This document shows, one piece after another, positions 56,435 to 64,000 of a stretch of 64,000 nt of DNA; position 1 is the first letter of the stretch, and each line of letters begins with the position of its first letter. A program made the position numbers and the translations under genes. The notes under the pieces were generated by a model that saw only the letters and a list, made by a program, of their open reading frames with translations, searched no databases and had not been told where the DNA came from. Location of the stretch: NCBI RefSeq assembly GCF_900102165.1, contig NZ_FNBD01000002.1:124001-188000 (forward strand). The letters run 5' to 3'. The DNA comes from Cellulophaga baltica (GTDB taxonomy: Bacteria > Bacteroidota > Bacteroidia > Flavobacteriales > Flavobacteriaceae).

Positions 56435-57457
56435 ATGAGTAAAAAAATAACCTTGAAAGAATTAGCACTCATATCTGAATTTTCTGTTTCTACTATTTCT
56501 AAAGCACTATCAGATAATCGAGAAATAAGCACCAAAACAAAGAAAAAAATAAAAGCCCTTGCCAAGCAGTATAACTACCGTCCTAATGCTACGGCAAGGA
56601 GCCTTAAGTCTCAAAAGACAAAAACTATTGGCGTTATCATCCCTAATATTTTAGCCCATTACTTTGCTAAAGTATTACTGGGGATTGAAAAAGAAGTATC
56701 TAAAAAAGGGTATAGCATTATTACCTGCATTTCTGATGAATCTTATGAAAAAGAAACCAAAAGCATCGAGTTATTTAATTCTGGGTGTGTAGATGGCTTT
56801 CTGATTTCTTTATCCAAAGAAACGCAGTCTAACAATTTTTATGAGGAAATAAATGATGCTATTCAACAAGGCCTTCCCGTAGTTATGTTTGATAGAACTT
56901 CTGATAAAGTTCATTGTGACAAGGTAACTATCAATGATTTTGAATCTGCTTACAATGCCACACAATTACTAATTGAATCCAATCATAAAAAGATTCTTTT
57001 TGTTTCGCCTATTTCAGGTACCAATGTAGGTAATGAAAGAGAAAAAGGCTATAGACAGGCTATTATTGAATCTTTTGAAGGAGCAATAGCTCCTGAGGTT
57101 CTTAACTTTACGGACTATCCTGAATTTACGACAACCCTTAATCAATATTTAGAAACAAACATTATTGATGGTATTGTAGCTGCCGATGAATTGTCTGCTA
57201 TTTATGCTATGAACCTCGCCATTTCTAAAGGCTATAAAGTTCCTGAAAACTTAGCCGTAATTGGTTTTACAGATGGGATTCTTTCCAATAACAGCAATCC
57301 GCCTTTGAGTGTTGTAGATCAGCATGAAACAGAATTAGGAAAAATTGCAGCAGCCACCTTAATTCAACGTATTGAATCTAACGAAACTACAGCACCCCAG
57401 ACCATTGTATTACCTTCAGAATTAATTTTGAGAAAATCTACCCACTCCGCAAGGTAA
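56435..57457 (+). CDS. LacI-family transcriptional regulator
   Basis: A 340-residue regulator: N-terminal helix-turn-helix (ITLKELALISEFSVSTISKA) and hinge (YRPNATARSLKSQKT), then a periplasmic-binding-protein-like sensor (TIGVIIPNILAHYFAKVLLG; VVMFDRTSDKV; IDGIVAADELSAIYAMNLA; VIGFTDGILSNNSNPPLSVV). It follows galT after 18 bases on the same strand and probably controls sugar genes, either the gal unit or the Sus loci nearby. Ligand unknown. Confidence 0.94.
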   Translation: MSKKITLKELALISEFSVSTISKALSDNREISTKTKKKIKALAKQYNYRPNATARSLKSQKTKTIGVIIPNILAHYFAKVLLGIEKEVSKKGYSIITCISDESYEKETKSIELFNSGCVDGFLISLSKETQSNNFYEEINDAIQQGLPVVMFDRTSDKVHCDKVTINDFESAYNATQLLIESNHKKILFVSPISGTNVGNEREKGYRQAIIESFEGAIAPEVLNFTDYPEFTTTLNQYLETNIIDGIVAADELSAIYAMNLAISKGYKVPENLAVIGFTDGILSNNSNPPLSVVDQHETELGKIAAATLIQRIESNETTAPQTIVLPSELILRKSTHSAR

Positions 57458-57498
57458 TTTCTCGATATAGTCTGCATTTGAAAAAGTAATCTATAGCC

Positions 57499-57510
57499 CT
57501 TTTCGAAAAG
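57499..57510. promoter_or_regulatory. 12-bp palindrome with central CG downstream of the LacI gene
   Basis: CTTTTCGAAAAG is a perfect palindrome with the central CG step common in LacI-family operators. It lies between the LacI gene and the sulfur transporter genes. Its length is short enough to occur by chance in AT-rich DNA. Confidence 0.3.
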
Positions 57511-57567
57511 CGTTATTCCTATTCGTTAATTAAACCTGAATGTTCTTTATTTAGCGCTCATTTTAGG

Positions 57568-57575
57568 TACTTTTG
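57568..57575 (+). promoter_or_regulatory. Candidate Bacteroidetes -7 box upstream of the sulfur transporter pair
   Basis: TACTTTTG matches the TAnnTTTG consensus of Bacteroidetes primary-sigma promoters and lies 16 bases before the ATG at 57591. No clear -33 TTG at the usual spacing was found, and the leader would be very short. Confidence 0.4.
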
Positions 57576-57590
57576 TAGGTTGAAAACAAT

Positions 57591-58154
57591 ATGAAAATGA
57601 AATTTTTATTAAATCCTTGGCCCTGGTATGTTGCTGGGCCACTTATAGCTGTCACCATGCTTATTTTAATTCTATTTGGTAAAACTTTTGGAATGTCTTC
57701 TAACCTTAGAACCTTATGTACCATTGGTGGTGCCGGAAAATATGCCGACTTTTTCAAATTTGATTGGAAAACGCAAAAATGGAACTTGACGGTAGTTTTA
57801 GGAACCATGATAGGAGGTTTTATTGCTGCAAATCTCTTATCAAATGACAGTACTATGGCTCTTAGTGAAGCTACCATAACAGATTTACAGGCTTTAGGGT
57901 TTTCAAATATTGGAGCAACTCTATTACCTCCAGAATTATTTAGCCTAGAAAATATATTTACATTCAAAAGCTTATCCATCCTTATCATTTCAGGCTTTTT
58001 AGTAGGCTTTGGTACACGCTACGCCGGTGGTTGCACATCTGGTCATGCTATTACAGGCTTAAGTAACTTACAGCTCCCTTCCTTAGTTGCCGTGATTGGC
58101 TTTTTTGTTGGTGGCTTATTTATGATTTATATACTATTCCCCTTAATTTTTTAA
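57591..58154 (+). CDS. YeeE/YedE-family sulfur transport protein, first half
   Basis: A 187-residue membrane protein with about five hydrophobic segments. The motif GTRYAGGCTSGHAITGLSNL with a conserved Cys in GGCTSGH is the signature of the YeeE/YedE (TsuA) family that moves thiosulfate-type sulfur across the membrane. It starts at the ATG in MKMKFLLNPW. It is followed two bases after its stop by the second half protein, and the two together equal one full-length YeeE. Relation to the sulfatases is not evident; the family is often linked to sulfur oxidation or persulfide metabolism. Confidence 0.9.
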   Translation: MKMKFLLNPWPWYVAGPLIAVTMLILILFGKTFGMSSNLRTLCTIGGAGKYADFFKFDWKTQKWNLTVVLGTMIGGFIAANLLSNDSTMALSEATITDLQALGFSNIGATLLPPELFSLENIFTFKSLSILIISGFLVGFGTRYAGGCTSGHAITGLSNLQLPSLVAVIGFFVGGLFMIYILFPLIF

Positions 58155-58155
58155 T

Positions 58156-58569
58156 ATGAAATTTTTAAAATTCTTATTTGTCGGTATATTCTTCGGAATA
58201 GTTTTAGTGAAATCTGAAGCTGTTTCTTGGTATAGAATCTTTGAAATGTTTAAATTTCAGTCGTTTCATATGTACGGAATTATTGGTTCTGCGGTATTAA
58301 TTGGTATCATCGCTTTACAAATCATCAAAAAATACCATATAAAAAGTATTGACGGTGAAGCAATTGTCGTTCCGCAGAAAGCCAAAAATTATAAAGCTAA
58401 TAGTATTGGTGGTGTTATTTTTGGATTAGGATGGGCACTGGGAGGCGCATGTCCTGGCCCCATGTATATGCTTTTAGGAACTGGAGTGTTTGCTATGGTT
58501 ATTGTTATATTATCGGCCATGCTAGGCACTTTTGTCTATGGATTGATAAAAAACAAACTACCCCAATAA
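58156..58569 (+). CDS. YeeE/YedE-family sulfur transport protein, second half
   Basis: A 137-residue membrane protein with about four hydrophobic segments and the family motif GWALGGACPGPMYMLLGTG (conserved Cys). It corresponds to the C-terminal half of long YeeE proteins, with GGVIFGLGW before the Cys. It is separated from the first half by a single base beyond the stop codon, so the pair is co-translated and presumably forms a heteromer in the inner membrane. Split pairs of this kind are common in Bacteroidetes and proteobacteria. Confidence 0.9.
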   Translation: MKFLKFLFVGIFFGIVLVKSEAVSWYRIFEMFKFQSFHMYGIIGSAVLIGIIALQIIKKYHIKSIDGEAIVVPQKAKNYKANSIGGVIFGLGWALGGACPGPMYMLLGTGVFAMVIVILSAMLGTFVYGLIKNKLPQ

Positions 58570-58623
58570 CTAGTACACTTTTTTAGGAAAAAAATATTTT
58601 AGGTAATTCATAATTTTTTTGAA

Positions 58624-59676
58624 ATGCAACCAATTACTACTGCCTTATGTTCTTTTGGGATGAGTGGCCTTGTTTTTCACGCCCCATTTATAGCCGCAAA
58701 TCCAAAGTTTAGCTTGTATGGTGTCTTAGAGCGAACAAAAAACTTAGCGCAAGAGAAATACCCACTAGTAAAAACGTTTAGATCTCTTGAAGATTTACTC
58801 TCGGATGATGCTATAGAATTAGTAGTGGTAAACACTCCTAACATTACCCATTACGAATTTGCTAAAAAAACTATTCTTGCTGGTAAAAACCTAATTGTTG
58901 AAAAACCATTCACCGCCACTGTTGCGGAAGCAGAAGAATTAATAGCGTTAGCAAAACAAAAAAAGGTAACGATTGCTGTTTATCATAACAGACGTTATGA
59001 CAGTGATTTTCTAAGTCTAAAAAAAGTACTAGATAGTGGTGTACTTGGCACTATCGTAGAAGCAGAATTTCATTACGATAGATATAAGCCCGAATTAAGT
59101 AAAAAAGTGCATAAGGAGGTACCTACCGGAGCCGTTGGAAGCTTATATGATTTAGGATCGCATCTGATAGACCAAGCGCTACAATTATTTGGCACTCCTG
59201 ATGCCGTATTTGCTGATATTGCTGCGTTTAGACCAAACTCGCAAGTAGGTGATTATTTTGATTTGAAGCTCTTTTATCCAGCACACAGAGTCATTCTCAA
59301 ATCTAGCTATTTTGTTCGTGAACCTTTGCCTGAAAACATCTTGCATGGCACAAAAGGTTCTTTTATAAAAACAAAAGCAGATGTGCAAGAGCAAGATTTA
59401 CAAGCAGGAAAAACACCAAATGCTACACATTGGGGAATAGAACCCGATGCCGATAAAGGAATTCTGCATACCGAAAAAAACGGAATAGTAATAAAAGAAA
59501 AAATCACCTCTTTAAAAGGTGATTATATGTTGTATTATGATGCTATTTATGACGCTATAAGAACAGACAAAACTGTTCCTGTAAGTGCAGAAGAAGGTAT
59601 GGAAGTAATCCGGGTCATTGAAGCAGCACTCCAAAGTAACCTAGAGAAAAGGGTGGTACCTTTAAGTTCTAATTAG
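58624..59676 (+). CDS. Gfo/Idh/MocA-family oxidoreductase
   Basis: A 350-residue NAD(P)-dependent dehydrogenase: N-terminal Rossmann domain (ITTALCSFGMSGLVFHAPFI; LVVVNTPNITHYEFA; LIVEKPFTATVAEAEELI with the EKP catalytic Lys), then the C-terminal alpha/beta domain (VTIAVYHNRRYDSDFLSLKK; GSLYDLGSHLIDQALQLFG, catalytic His). Family members oxidise or reduce sugars and inositols; substrate cannot be read. Cytoplasmic, no leader. Its stop codon TAG overlaps the stop of the converging GH16 gene. Confidence 0.92.
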   Translation: MQPITTALCSFGMSGLVFHAPFIAANPKFSLYGVLERTKNLAQEKYPLVKTFRSLEDLLSDDAIELVVVNTPNITHYEFAKKTILAGKNLIVEKPFTATVAEAEELIALAKQKKVTIAVYHNRRYDSDFLSLKKVLDSGVLGTIVEAEFHYDRYKPELSKKVHKEVPTGAVGSLYDLGSHLIDQALQLFGTPDAVFADIAAFRPNSQVGDYFDLKLFYPAHRVILKSSYFVREPLPENILHGTKGSFIKTKADVQEQDLQAGKTPNATHWGIEPDADKGILHTEKNGIVIKEKITSLKGDYMLYYDAIYDAIRTDKTVPVSAEEGMEVIRVIEAALQSNLEKRVVPLSSN

Positions 59677-60440
59677 TTTTTATAGACCCTGATATAGTCA
59701 ATCACAAATTCTTGAGGAAATAAATCATCATCAATATCATTTCCTCCTAAATTACCCCCTACCGCTGTATTTAAAATCACATAGAAAGGTTGATTAAATG
59801 GCCAATTTTGTGGTGTTTTGTGATCAGGCTTGTATTCAAACATCTTAGCATCATCTACAAAAAACGCAATTTTATCAGGAGACCATTCTACGGCATACGT
59901 ATGAAAACCGACTTCTATTCCTTCGATTTCTGTGGTTTTGGAATATCCATTATCTCCAAACTTTTCGTCAAAATGAAGTGTTGTAAATATGGTATTTGGT
60001 TTTCTACCAATGTATTCAAGTATATCTATCTCTCCACACAAGGGCCAACCTACTTCAGAAATATTTGAGCCTAACATCCAGAATGCTGGCCACAAACCTT
60101 TAGCCAAAGGCAGCTTTGCCCTTGTTTCTATTCTTCCATATTTAAATTCTTTTTTCCCTTTTGTTGTTATCCGGGTAGAAGTATATTTTTCATCTTCCTT
60201 TTTAATAGTAATATGCAAAAAACCATCTTTAATCGTATGGTTGGTTTGTGTATAGATTTGCTTTTCATTATTACCCCAACCACATAATTCCGGACAGCCA
60301 TCTCCTAATTCATAATTCCAAGCTTTCGCATCTAAAGCAGTCCCATCAAAATTTTCTTCCCATACTAATGCCCTTTTATTCGCGCAACTTTGCACAAAAA
60401 GAGACATGCATAAAATAATAATACGGATATAATTATTCAT
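59673..60440 (-). CDS. GH16 endo-beta-1,3-glucanase (laminarinase-like), lipoprotein
   Basis: A 255-residue lipoprotein (lipobox VQSC, Cys19) with one jelly-roll GH16 domain. The catalytic motif is GEIDILEYIG with nucleophile E137 and acid/base E142; LVWEENFDGTALDAKAWNYE and WPAFWMLGSNISEVGWP are typical of GH16_3 laminarinases. It would cut beta-1,3-glucan (laminarin) at the cell surface. It is 7 bases downstream of GH3 on the same strand, and the GH16 at 62811 is further upstream, making a small laminarin module. Confidence 0.94.
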   Translation of the reverse strand: MNNYIRIIILCMSLFVQSCANKRALVWEENFDGTALDAKAWNYELGDGCPELCGWGNNEKQIYTQTNHTIKDGFLHITIKKEDEKYTSTRITTKGKKEFKYGRIETRAKLPLAKGLWPAFWMLGSNISEVGWPLCGEIDILEYIGRKPNTIFTTLHFDEKFGDNGYSKTTEIEGIEVGFHTYAVEWSPDKIAFFVDDAKMFEYKPDHKTPQNWPFNQPFYVILNTAVGGNLGGNDIDDDLFPQEFVIDYIRVYKN

Positions 60441-60447
60441 AAATATA

Positions 60448-62712
60448 TTATTCTACTACCGAAAAATCTGATGTTAATTGTGTCTCAGAACTACCTCCTA
60501 TATATACATTAAAATCTCCTGCCTCTGTTTCCCATCGGTTATTCGCCGTATAAAATTGAAGTTTCTCTTTATCAATTTTAAAAGTCACCGTTTTAGATTC
60601 ATTGGGTTTTAGAGAAACCATTTTAAAATCTTTTAACTCTTTTACAGGTCTAGTTACGCTAGCAAAAAGATCTCGTATATACAACTGCGCCACTTCTTTA
60701 CCCTCGTATTTTCCTGTATTTTTCAAGGTAAAAGAGACGGTAATTGACTCTTCTTCTTTCATAGTCGGTGCACTTAAGCTCAAGTTGCTATATTCAAATG
60801 TAGTATAACTCAGACCATGACCAAACGGATATAAAGGTGCATTACTCACATCACTATAATGCGACCAAAAAACAACATCTCCTCCAGGACTTGTTGGACG
60901 CCCTGTATTTTTGTAATTGTAATAAATAGGAATTTGACCTACATTTTTAGGGAATGTCATCGGTAATTTACCACTTGGGTTGTACGCTCCATACAGTACC
61001 TCAGCAATAGCATTACCACTTTGAGTGCCTAAATGCCAAGCTTCTACTATTGTTGGGATATGTTCTTGTGCCCAGTTAATTGTCAACGGTCTACCGTTCA
61101 TTAATACTAAAACAATATTTTTATTTACCGCGTATACTTCTTTCAATAACTCCTCTTGTAAGCCTGGAAGATCTAAAGATGTTCTGCTACGTGCTTCTCC
61201 TGTTTGAAAGCCGTATTCTCCCAATACCATAATTACAACATCTTTATTTTTAGCAGCCGCTACAGCCTCCTTTATTCCTGTTCTATCTGTGGTATTAATC
61301 TTCGTTTCTAAAATAAACTTGTTTTCTCCTGTTGTTAAGTTTATACCTTTTTGATGTTCTAAAGTATTCCCTGTATACTTTTTTAATCCTTCTAACACAG
61401 AAACCGCCGTATTATCATCGCCTGCGATTCTCCAGCTACCTAAAGGACTATTTTTATCGGCTGCTAACGGACCAATTAAAGCCATTTTTAAACCTTTCTT
61501 CTTTAGAGGAAGAAGCTGACCTTCATTCTTTAAAAGAACAATAGACTTCTTAGCAATATCTAATACTGCCGCTGTATTTTCTTTACTTCCTATTACCTCT
61601 TTTTCTCGTGAGGTATTGCAATATAAATAAGGATCATCAAAAAGACCTAATTCAAACTTAACACGCAATATTCTTTTTACCGCATCATCAATCTTAGCTA
61701 TATCTACCTTACCTTCTGCTACTAATTCTTCTATATATTTTACATACACATAAGATTCCATATCCATATCAGAACCAGCATTCAGTGCCAAATTTGCTGC
61801 TTGCTTTCCGTCTTTTGCATAGCCGTGAGCAACCATTTCGTTAATAGAGCCCCAATCCGAAACCATGAAACCCTTGTAATCCCATTCCTTTTTTAATACA
61901 TCGCGTTGCAAAAATGCATTTCCCGTGGCAGGAATACCATTTAACTCATTAAAAGAATTCATAAAGGTTTTCACATCTGCTTTGATTGCTGCTTGAAAAG
62001 GTGGGAAAATAATATTGTATAAGGTTGATGTCCCAACATCTACAGTATTATAATCTCTACCTGATTCTGAAAAACCATAGCCTGCGAAGTGTTTTGCTGT
62101 AGCTGCAATGGTCAAGGGTGAAGCTAGATTATCACCTTGAAATCCCTTTACACGCGCGTAAGCAATCTTACTACCTAAATAGGGATCTTCACCTGCTCCT
62201 TCCATCACTCTGCCCCATCGTGCATCACGAGAAATATCTACCATAGGAGCAAAAGTCCAATTAATACCACTGGCTGCTGCCTCTGCTGCGGCAACTTCCG
62301 ATGACTTTTTTATAGCTTCAAGATCCCAACTTGCAGCTTCTGCTAAAGGAATAGGGCTAATAGTTTTATAGCCATGTATAACATCAAAACCTATAATTAA
62401 TGGTATCCCCAACCGTGTTTCTTCTACTGCTATTTTTTGTACTTTACGAACTTCCTTAACCCCAGTAACGTTTAACATAGACCCTACCAAGCCGGTTTTA
62501 AGATGCTCGTATTTATTGGCTGCATCACCGTCTTTAGGTACGGGACCCGTAACATTCCAGAACCCATTATATTGATTCATCTGACCAATTTTTTCTTGGA
62601 GTGTCATTATAGAAAGTAGTGAATCTACCTTCTGATCAATGCTTGACTTTTTTCCTTGACTCAGGCCTAGATTGCAAAACAATCCGATACAAATAATCAC
62701 TTTGAAATTCAT
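60448..62712 (-). CDS. GH3 beta-glucosidase, periplasmic
   Basis: A 754-residue protein with a signal peptide (about 1-19). Complete GH3 architecture: N-terminal barrel with RLGIPLIIGFDVIHGYKT, DISRDARWGRVMEGAGEDP, nucleophile D286 in GFMVSDWGSI; second alpha/beta sandwich with VVIMVLGEYGFQTGEARSRT (acid/base region); and a fibronectin type III-like C-terminal domain (EVAQLYIRDLFASVTRPVKE). It is a BglX-type beta-glucosidase that would degrade the laminarin oligosaccharides made by the GH16 enzymes. It starts 98 bases downstream of the terminator hairpin. Confidence 0.95.
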   Translation of the reverse strand: MNFKVIICIGLFCNLGLSQGKKSSIDQKVDSLLSIMTLQEKIGQMNQYNGFWNVTGPVPKDGDAANKYEHLKTGLVGSMLNVTGVKEVRKVQKIAVEETRLGIPLIIGFDVIHGYKTISPIPLAEAASWDLEAIKKSSEVAAAEAAASGINWTFAPMVDISRDARWGRVMEGAGEDPYLGSKIAYARVKGFQGDNLASPLTIAATAKHFAGYGFSESGRDYNTVDVGTSTLYNIIFPPFQAAIKADVKTFMNSFNELNGIPATGNAFLQRDVLKKEWDYKGFMVSDWGSINEMVAHGYAKDGKQAANLALNAGSDMDMESYVYVKYIEELVAEGKVDIAKIDDAVKRILRVKFELGLFDDPYLYCNTSREKEVIGSKENTAAVLDIAKKSIVLLKNEGQLLPLKKKGLKMALIGPLAADKNSPLGSWRIAGDDNTAVSVLEGLKKYTGNTLEHQKGINLTTGENKFILETKINTTDRTGIKEAVAAAKNKDVVIMVLGEYGFQTGEARSRTSLDLPGLQEELLKEVYAVNKNIVLVLMNGRPLTINWAQEHIPTIVEAWHLGTQSGNAIAEVLYGAYNPSGKLPMTFPKNVGQIPIYYNYKNTGRPTSPGGDVVFWSHYSDVSNAPLYPFGHGLSYTTFEYSNLSLSAPTMKEEESITVSFTLKNTGKYEGKEVAQLYIRDLFASVTRPVKELKDFKMVSLKPNESKTVTFKIDKEKLQFYTANNRWETEAGDFNVYIGGSSETQLTSDFSVVE

Positions 62713-62753
62713 GTGTTCTAATTTATTATAATAGTACGGTATTTTATTTAACT

Positions 62754-62793
62754 AAAAAAAGGAGTAATTGAGCTATGAATTCTCAATTACTCC
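62754..62793 (-). terminator. Rho-independent terminator after the partial GH16 gene
   Basis: GGAGTAATTGAG (62761-62772) and CTCAATTACTCC (62782-62793) make a perfect 12-bp stem with a 9-base loop, followed on the minus strand by seven T. It lies 18 bases past the GH16 stop at 62811, so it ends that transcript before the GH3 gene. Confidence 0.85.
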
Positions 62794-62810
62794 AGCATAA
62801 AAAAACTCAA

Positions 62811-64000
62811 TTATTGATATACTCTTACATAATCAATTTCCATAGTATCTTCAGTAAAAGCTGCATCTATTGTTCCTCCTAGTGTACCTCCCATAGCAAT
62901 ATTCATAATTAAGAACTGACTTTCATCAAAAGGCCATGTTTGATCATCTTTGACCCCAGGATTATACGTGTAAAAAATAACATCGTCTAGTAAGAAAGAT
63001 ATTTCATTTTCAGACCAGTTTACAGAATAAATGTGAAATTCTGATGCGACATTAGTTGCTGTGGTTTCCCCTTTATTTATCGTATTTCCAAAACTAGAAG
63101 GCGTATGAATGGCAGATTGTACCACGTTTACATTATTTCCAACATGCTCCATGATATCTATTTCTCCGCTATTAGGCCATCCTACGGTTTCAAAGTTGGA
63201 TCCTAACATCCACAAGGCTGGCCATGTACCACCAGCCTGCGGCAACTTAGCTCTTATATCTACCCTTCCGTATGTAAAATCAAAAAGTCCTTGAGATTTT
63301 AAACGCGCAGAAGTATAATTGCTTCCACTGAAGGTTTCTGCTTTCGCTGTAATTTTTAGAGTACCGTCAGAAACAACAGCATTATCAGTACTATTAGTAT
63401 AGTACTGAGATTCATTATTACCCCAGCCTCCAGCGCCGATATCATAGGTCCAATTGGCAGCATTAGGTGTTCCATCTACATCAAAATCATCAGACCAAAT
63501 TAAATTGGTATACGTAACATCTACAGAGGAAGGTTCCTGCACTATACCTTCATCATCAGCAGTTAAAATAAACCACCAGTTAAATTCATTATTACCATCA
63601 GCAGTGGTAAGAATCATTTCATTTGCGGTTCTACTAAAAATTCTATAGTTATGGTCTCCTCCTGTGTAATATCCTAAAAAAGCAGTACCTCCTAAACTAA
63701 GGGTTTCTACACCATCAGGAGCAGAAAGAGTCCATTGGTTTGAATAATCAGCATAAGAATAGTTTTCAATATCCGATCCGTTGGCCTCTTCATTATGAGC
63801 ACCAAGTTCATCAACTAAATTAACTCTCCCAAAAATAGTTCCGCTAGTATCCACAGATGGATCATCATTTACGCTATTTGTAATATGGGTAAAACTACCA
63901 TCGCTATTAAAAATATAACGATCATCATACATACCGGTAGCAGATTTTTCATTTGCTGTTGCACTGTACCATTCTGCAGGAATATTTCCTCCTACAGGCC
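62811..64000 (-). CDS. GH16 endo-glucanase with N-terminal module, cut by the right window edge
   Basis: The frame stays open without a stop to the window end; the Met at 63932 is internal (reading upstream EWYSATANEKSATG precedes it), so the true start lies outside. The C-terminal part is a GH16 domain: NLIWSDDFDVDGTPNAANWT, WPALWMLGSNFETVGWPNSG, EIDIMEHVG catalytic motif and YDIGAGGWGNNESQYYT. The N-terminal visible 130 residues (YIFNSDGSFTHI, YTGGDHNYRIF) form a separate beta-rich module, perhaps glycan-binding, as seen in surface proteins of laminarin loci. A terminator follows directly. Confidence 0.92.
   Translation of the reverse strand, partial: PVGGNIPAEWYSATANEKSATGMYDDRYIFNSDGSFTHITNSVNDDPSVDTSGTIFGRVNLVDELGAHNEEANGSDIENYSYADYSNQWTLSAPDGVETLSLGGTAFLGYYTGGDHNYRIFSRTANEMILTTADGNNEFNWWFILTADDEGIVQEPSSVDVTYTNLIWSDDFDVDGTPNAANWTYDIGAGGWGNNESQYYTNSTDNAVVSDGTLKITAKAETFSGSNYTSARLKSQGLFDFTYGRVDIRAKLPQAGGTWPALWMLGSNFETVGWPNSGEIDIMEHVGNNVNVVQSAIHTPSSFGNTINKGETTATNVASEFHIYSVNWSENEISFLLDDVIFYTYNPGVKDDQTWPFDESQFLIMNIAMGGTLGGTIDAAFTEDTMEIDYVRVYQ

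Noticed and set aside
57591-58569. The YeeE/YedE pair as part of sulfate recycling for the sulfatases
   Set aside because: The genes are separated from the sulfatases by several operons, and the family is linked to thiosulfate-type sulfur rather than free sulfate; the link is not supported.
1-64000. Search for CRISPR arrays, tRNA or rRNA genes, transposases and phage genes
   Set aside because: No regularly spaced repeats, no cloverleaf or rRNA-like sequence and no mobile-element proteins were seen in either strand.

Overview
The window is AT-rich and almost fully coding. It has the hallmarks of a marine Flavobacteriia-type Bacteroidetes: a SusC/SusD pair, many exported glycoside hydrolases and sulfatases with Bacteroidetes lipoboxes, little Shine-Dalgarno signal, and at least one TAnnTTTG-type -7 promoter box. 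No rRNA, tRNA, CRISPR, phage or transposon gene was seen. The genus cannot be fixed from the sequence alone. || Region 1 (1-34764, all minus strand) is a long array of about 20 exported enzymes: a partial GH3, GH39, four formylglycine-dependent sulfatases, GH95, GH29, a GH141-like beta-helix protein with a C-terminal PDZ domain, an unassigned beta-helix protein, three heparinase II/III-fold proteins (two are close paralogues), GH97, four different esterases, a secreted FAD oxidoreductase, a DUF1080 (3-keto-glycoside hydrolase-type) lipoprotein and an SP-family sugar transporter. || Region 2 (35123-43573, plus strand) is an AraC regulator followed by a tightly coupled operon for the complete non-phosphorylating L-fucose pathway: L-fuconate dehydratase, 2-keto-3-deoxy-L-fuconate dehydrogenase, 2,4-diketo-3-deoxy-L-fuconate hydrolase, L-fuconolactonase, L-fucose dehydrogenase, FucP, a mutarotase and an FMN L-lactate dehydrogenase. 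The end products would be pyruvate and lactate, with lactate oxidised to pyruvate. || Region 3 (43603-51902, minus) is the SusC/SusD outer-membrane uptake pair followed by a giant FG-GAP/ASPIC lipoprotein. Regions 1-3 together read as a polysaccharide utilisation locus for a sulfated, acylated, fucose-rich polysaccharide, possibly with uronic acid and galactose or xylose (fucoidan / fucose-containing sulfated polysaccharide type). No recognisable endo-fucanase of the known kind is in the window. || Region 4 (52140-57457) is galactose metabolism: a FucP-like sugar transporter, a NUDIX-type repressor divergent from galK-galT, and a LacI regulator. A 39-bp perfect palindrome lies between the repressor and galK. 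Region 5 (57591-59676) holds a split YeeE/YedE sulfur transporter pair and a Gfo/Idh/MocA oxidoreductase. Region 6 (59673-64000, minus) is the start of a second, laminarin-type locus: GH16, GH3, and a GH16 running off the right edge. || The most unusual genes are a secreted SGNH hydrolase whose catalytic blocks are in circularly permuted order (16714-17442), and a second SGNH esterase whose N-terminal beta-sandwich appears to be copied from the C-terminus of the neighbouring GH29 fucosidase (20238-21191).
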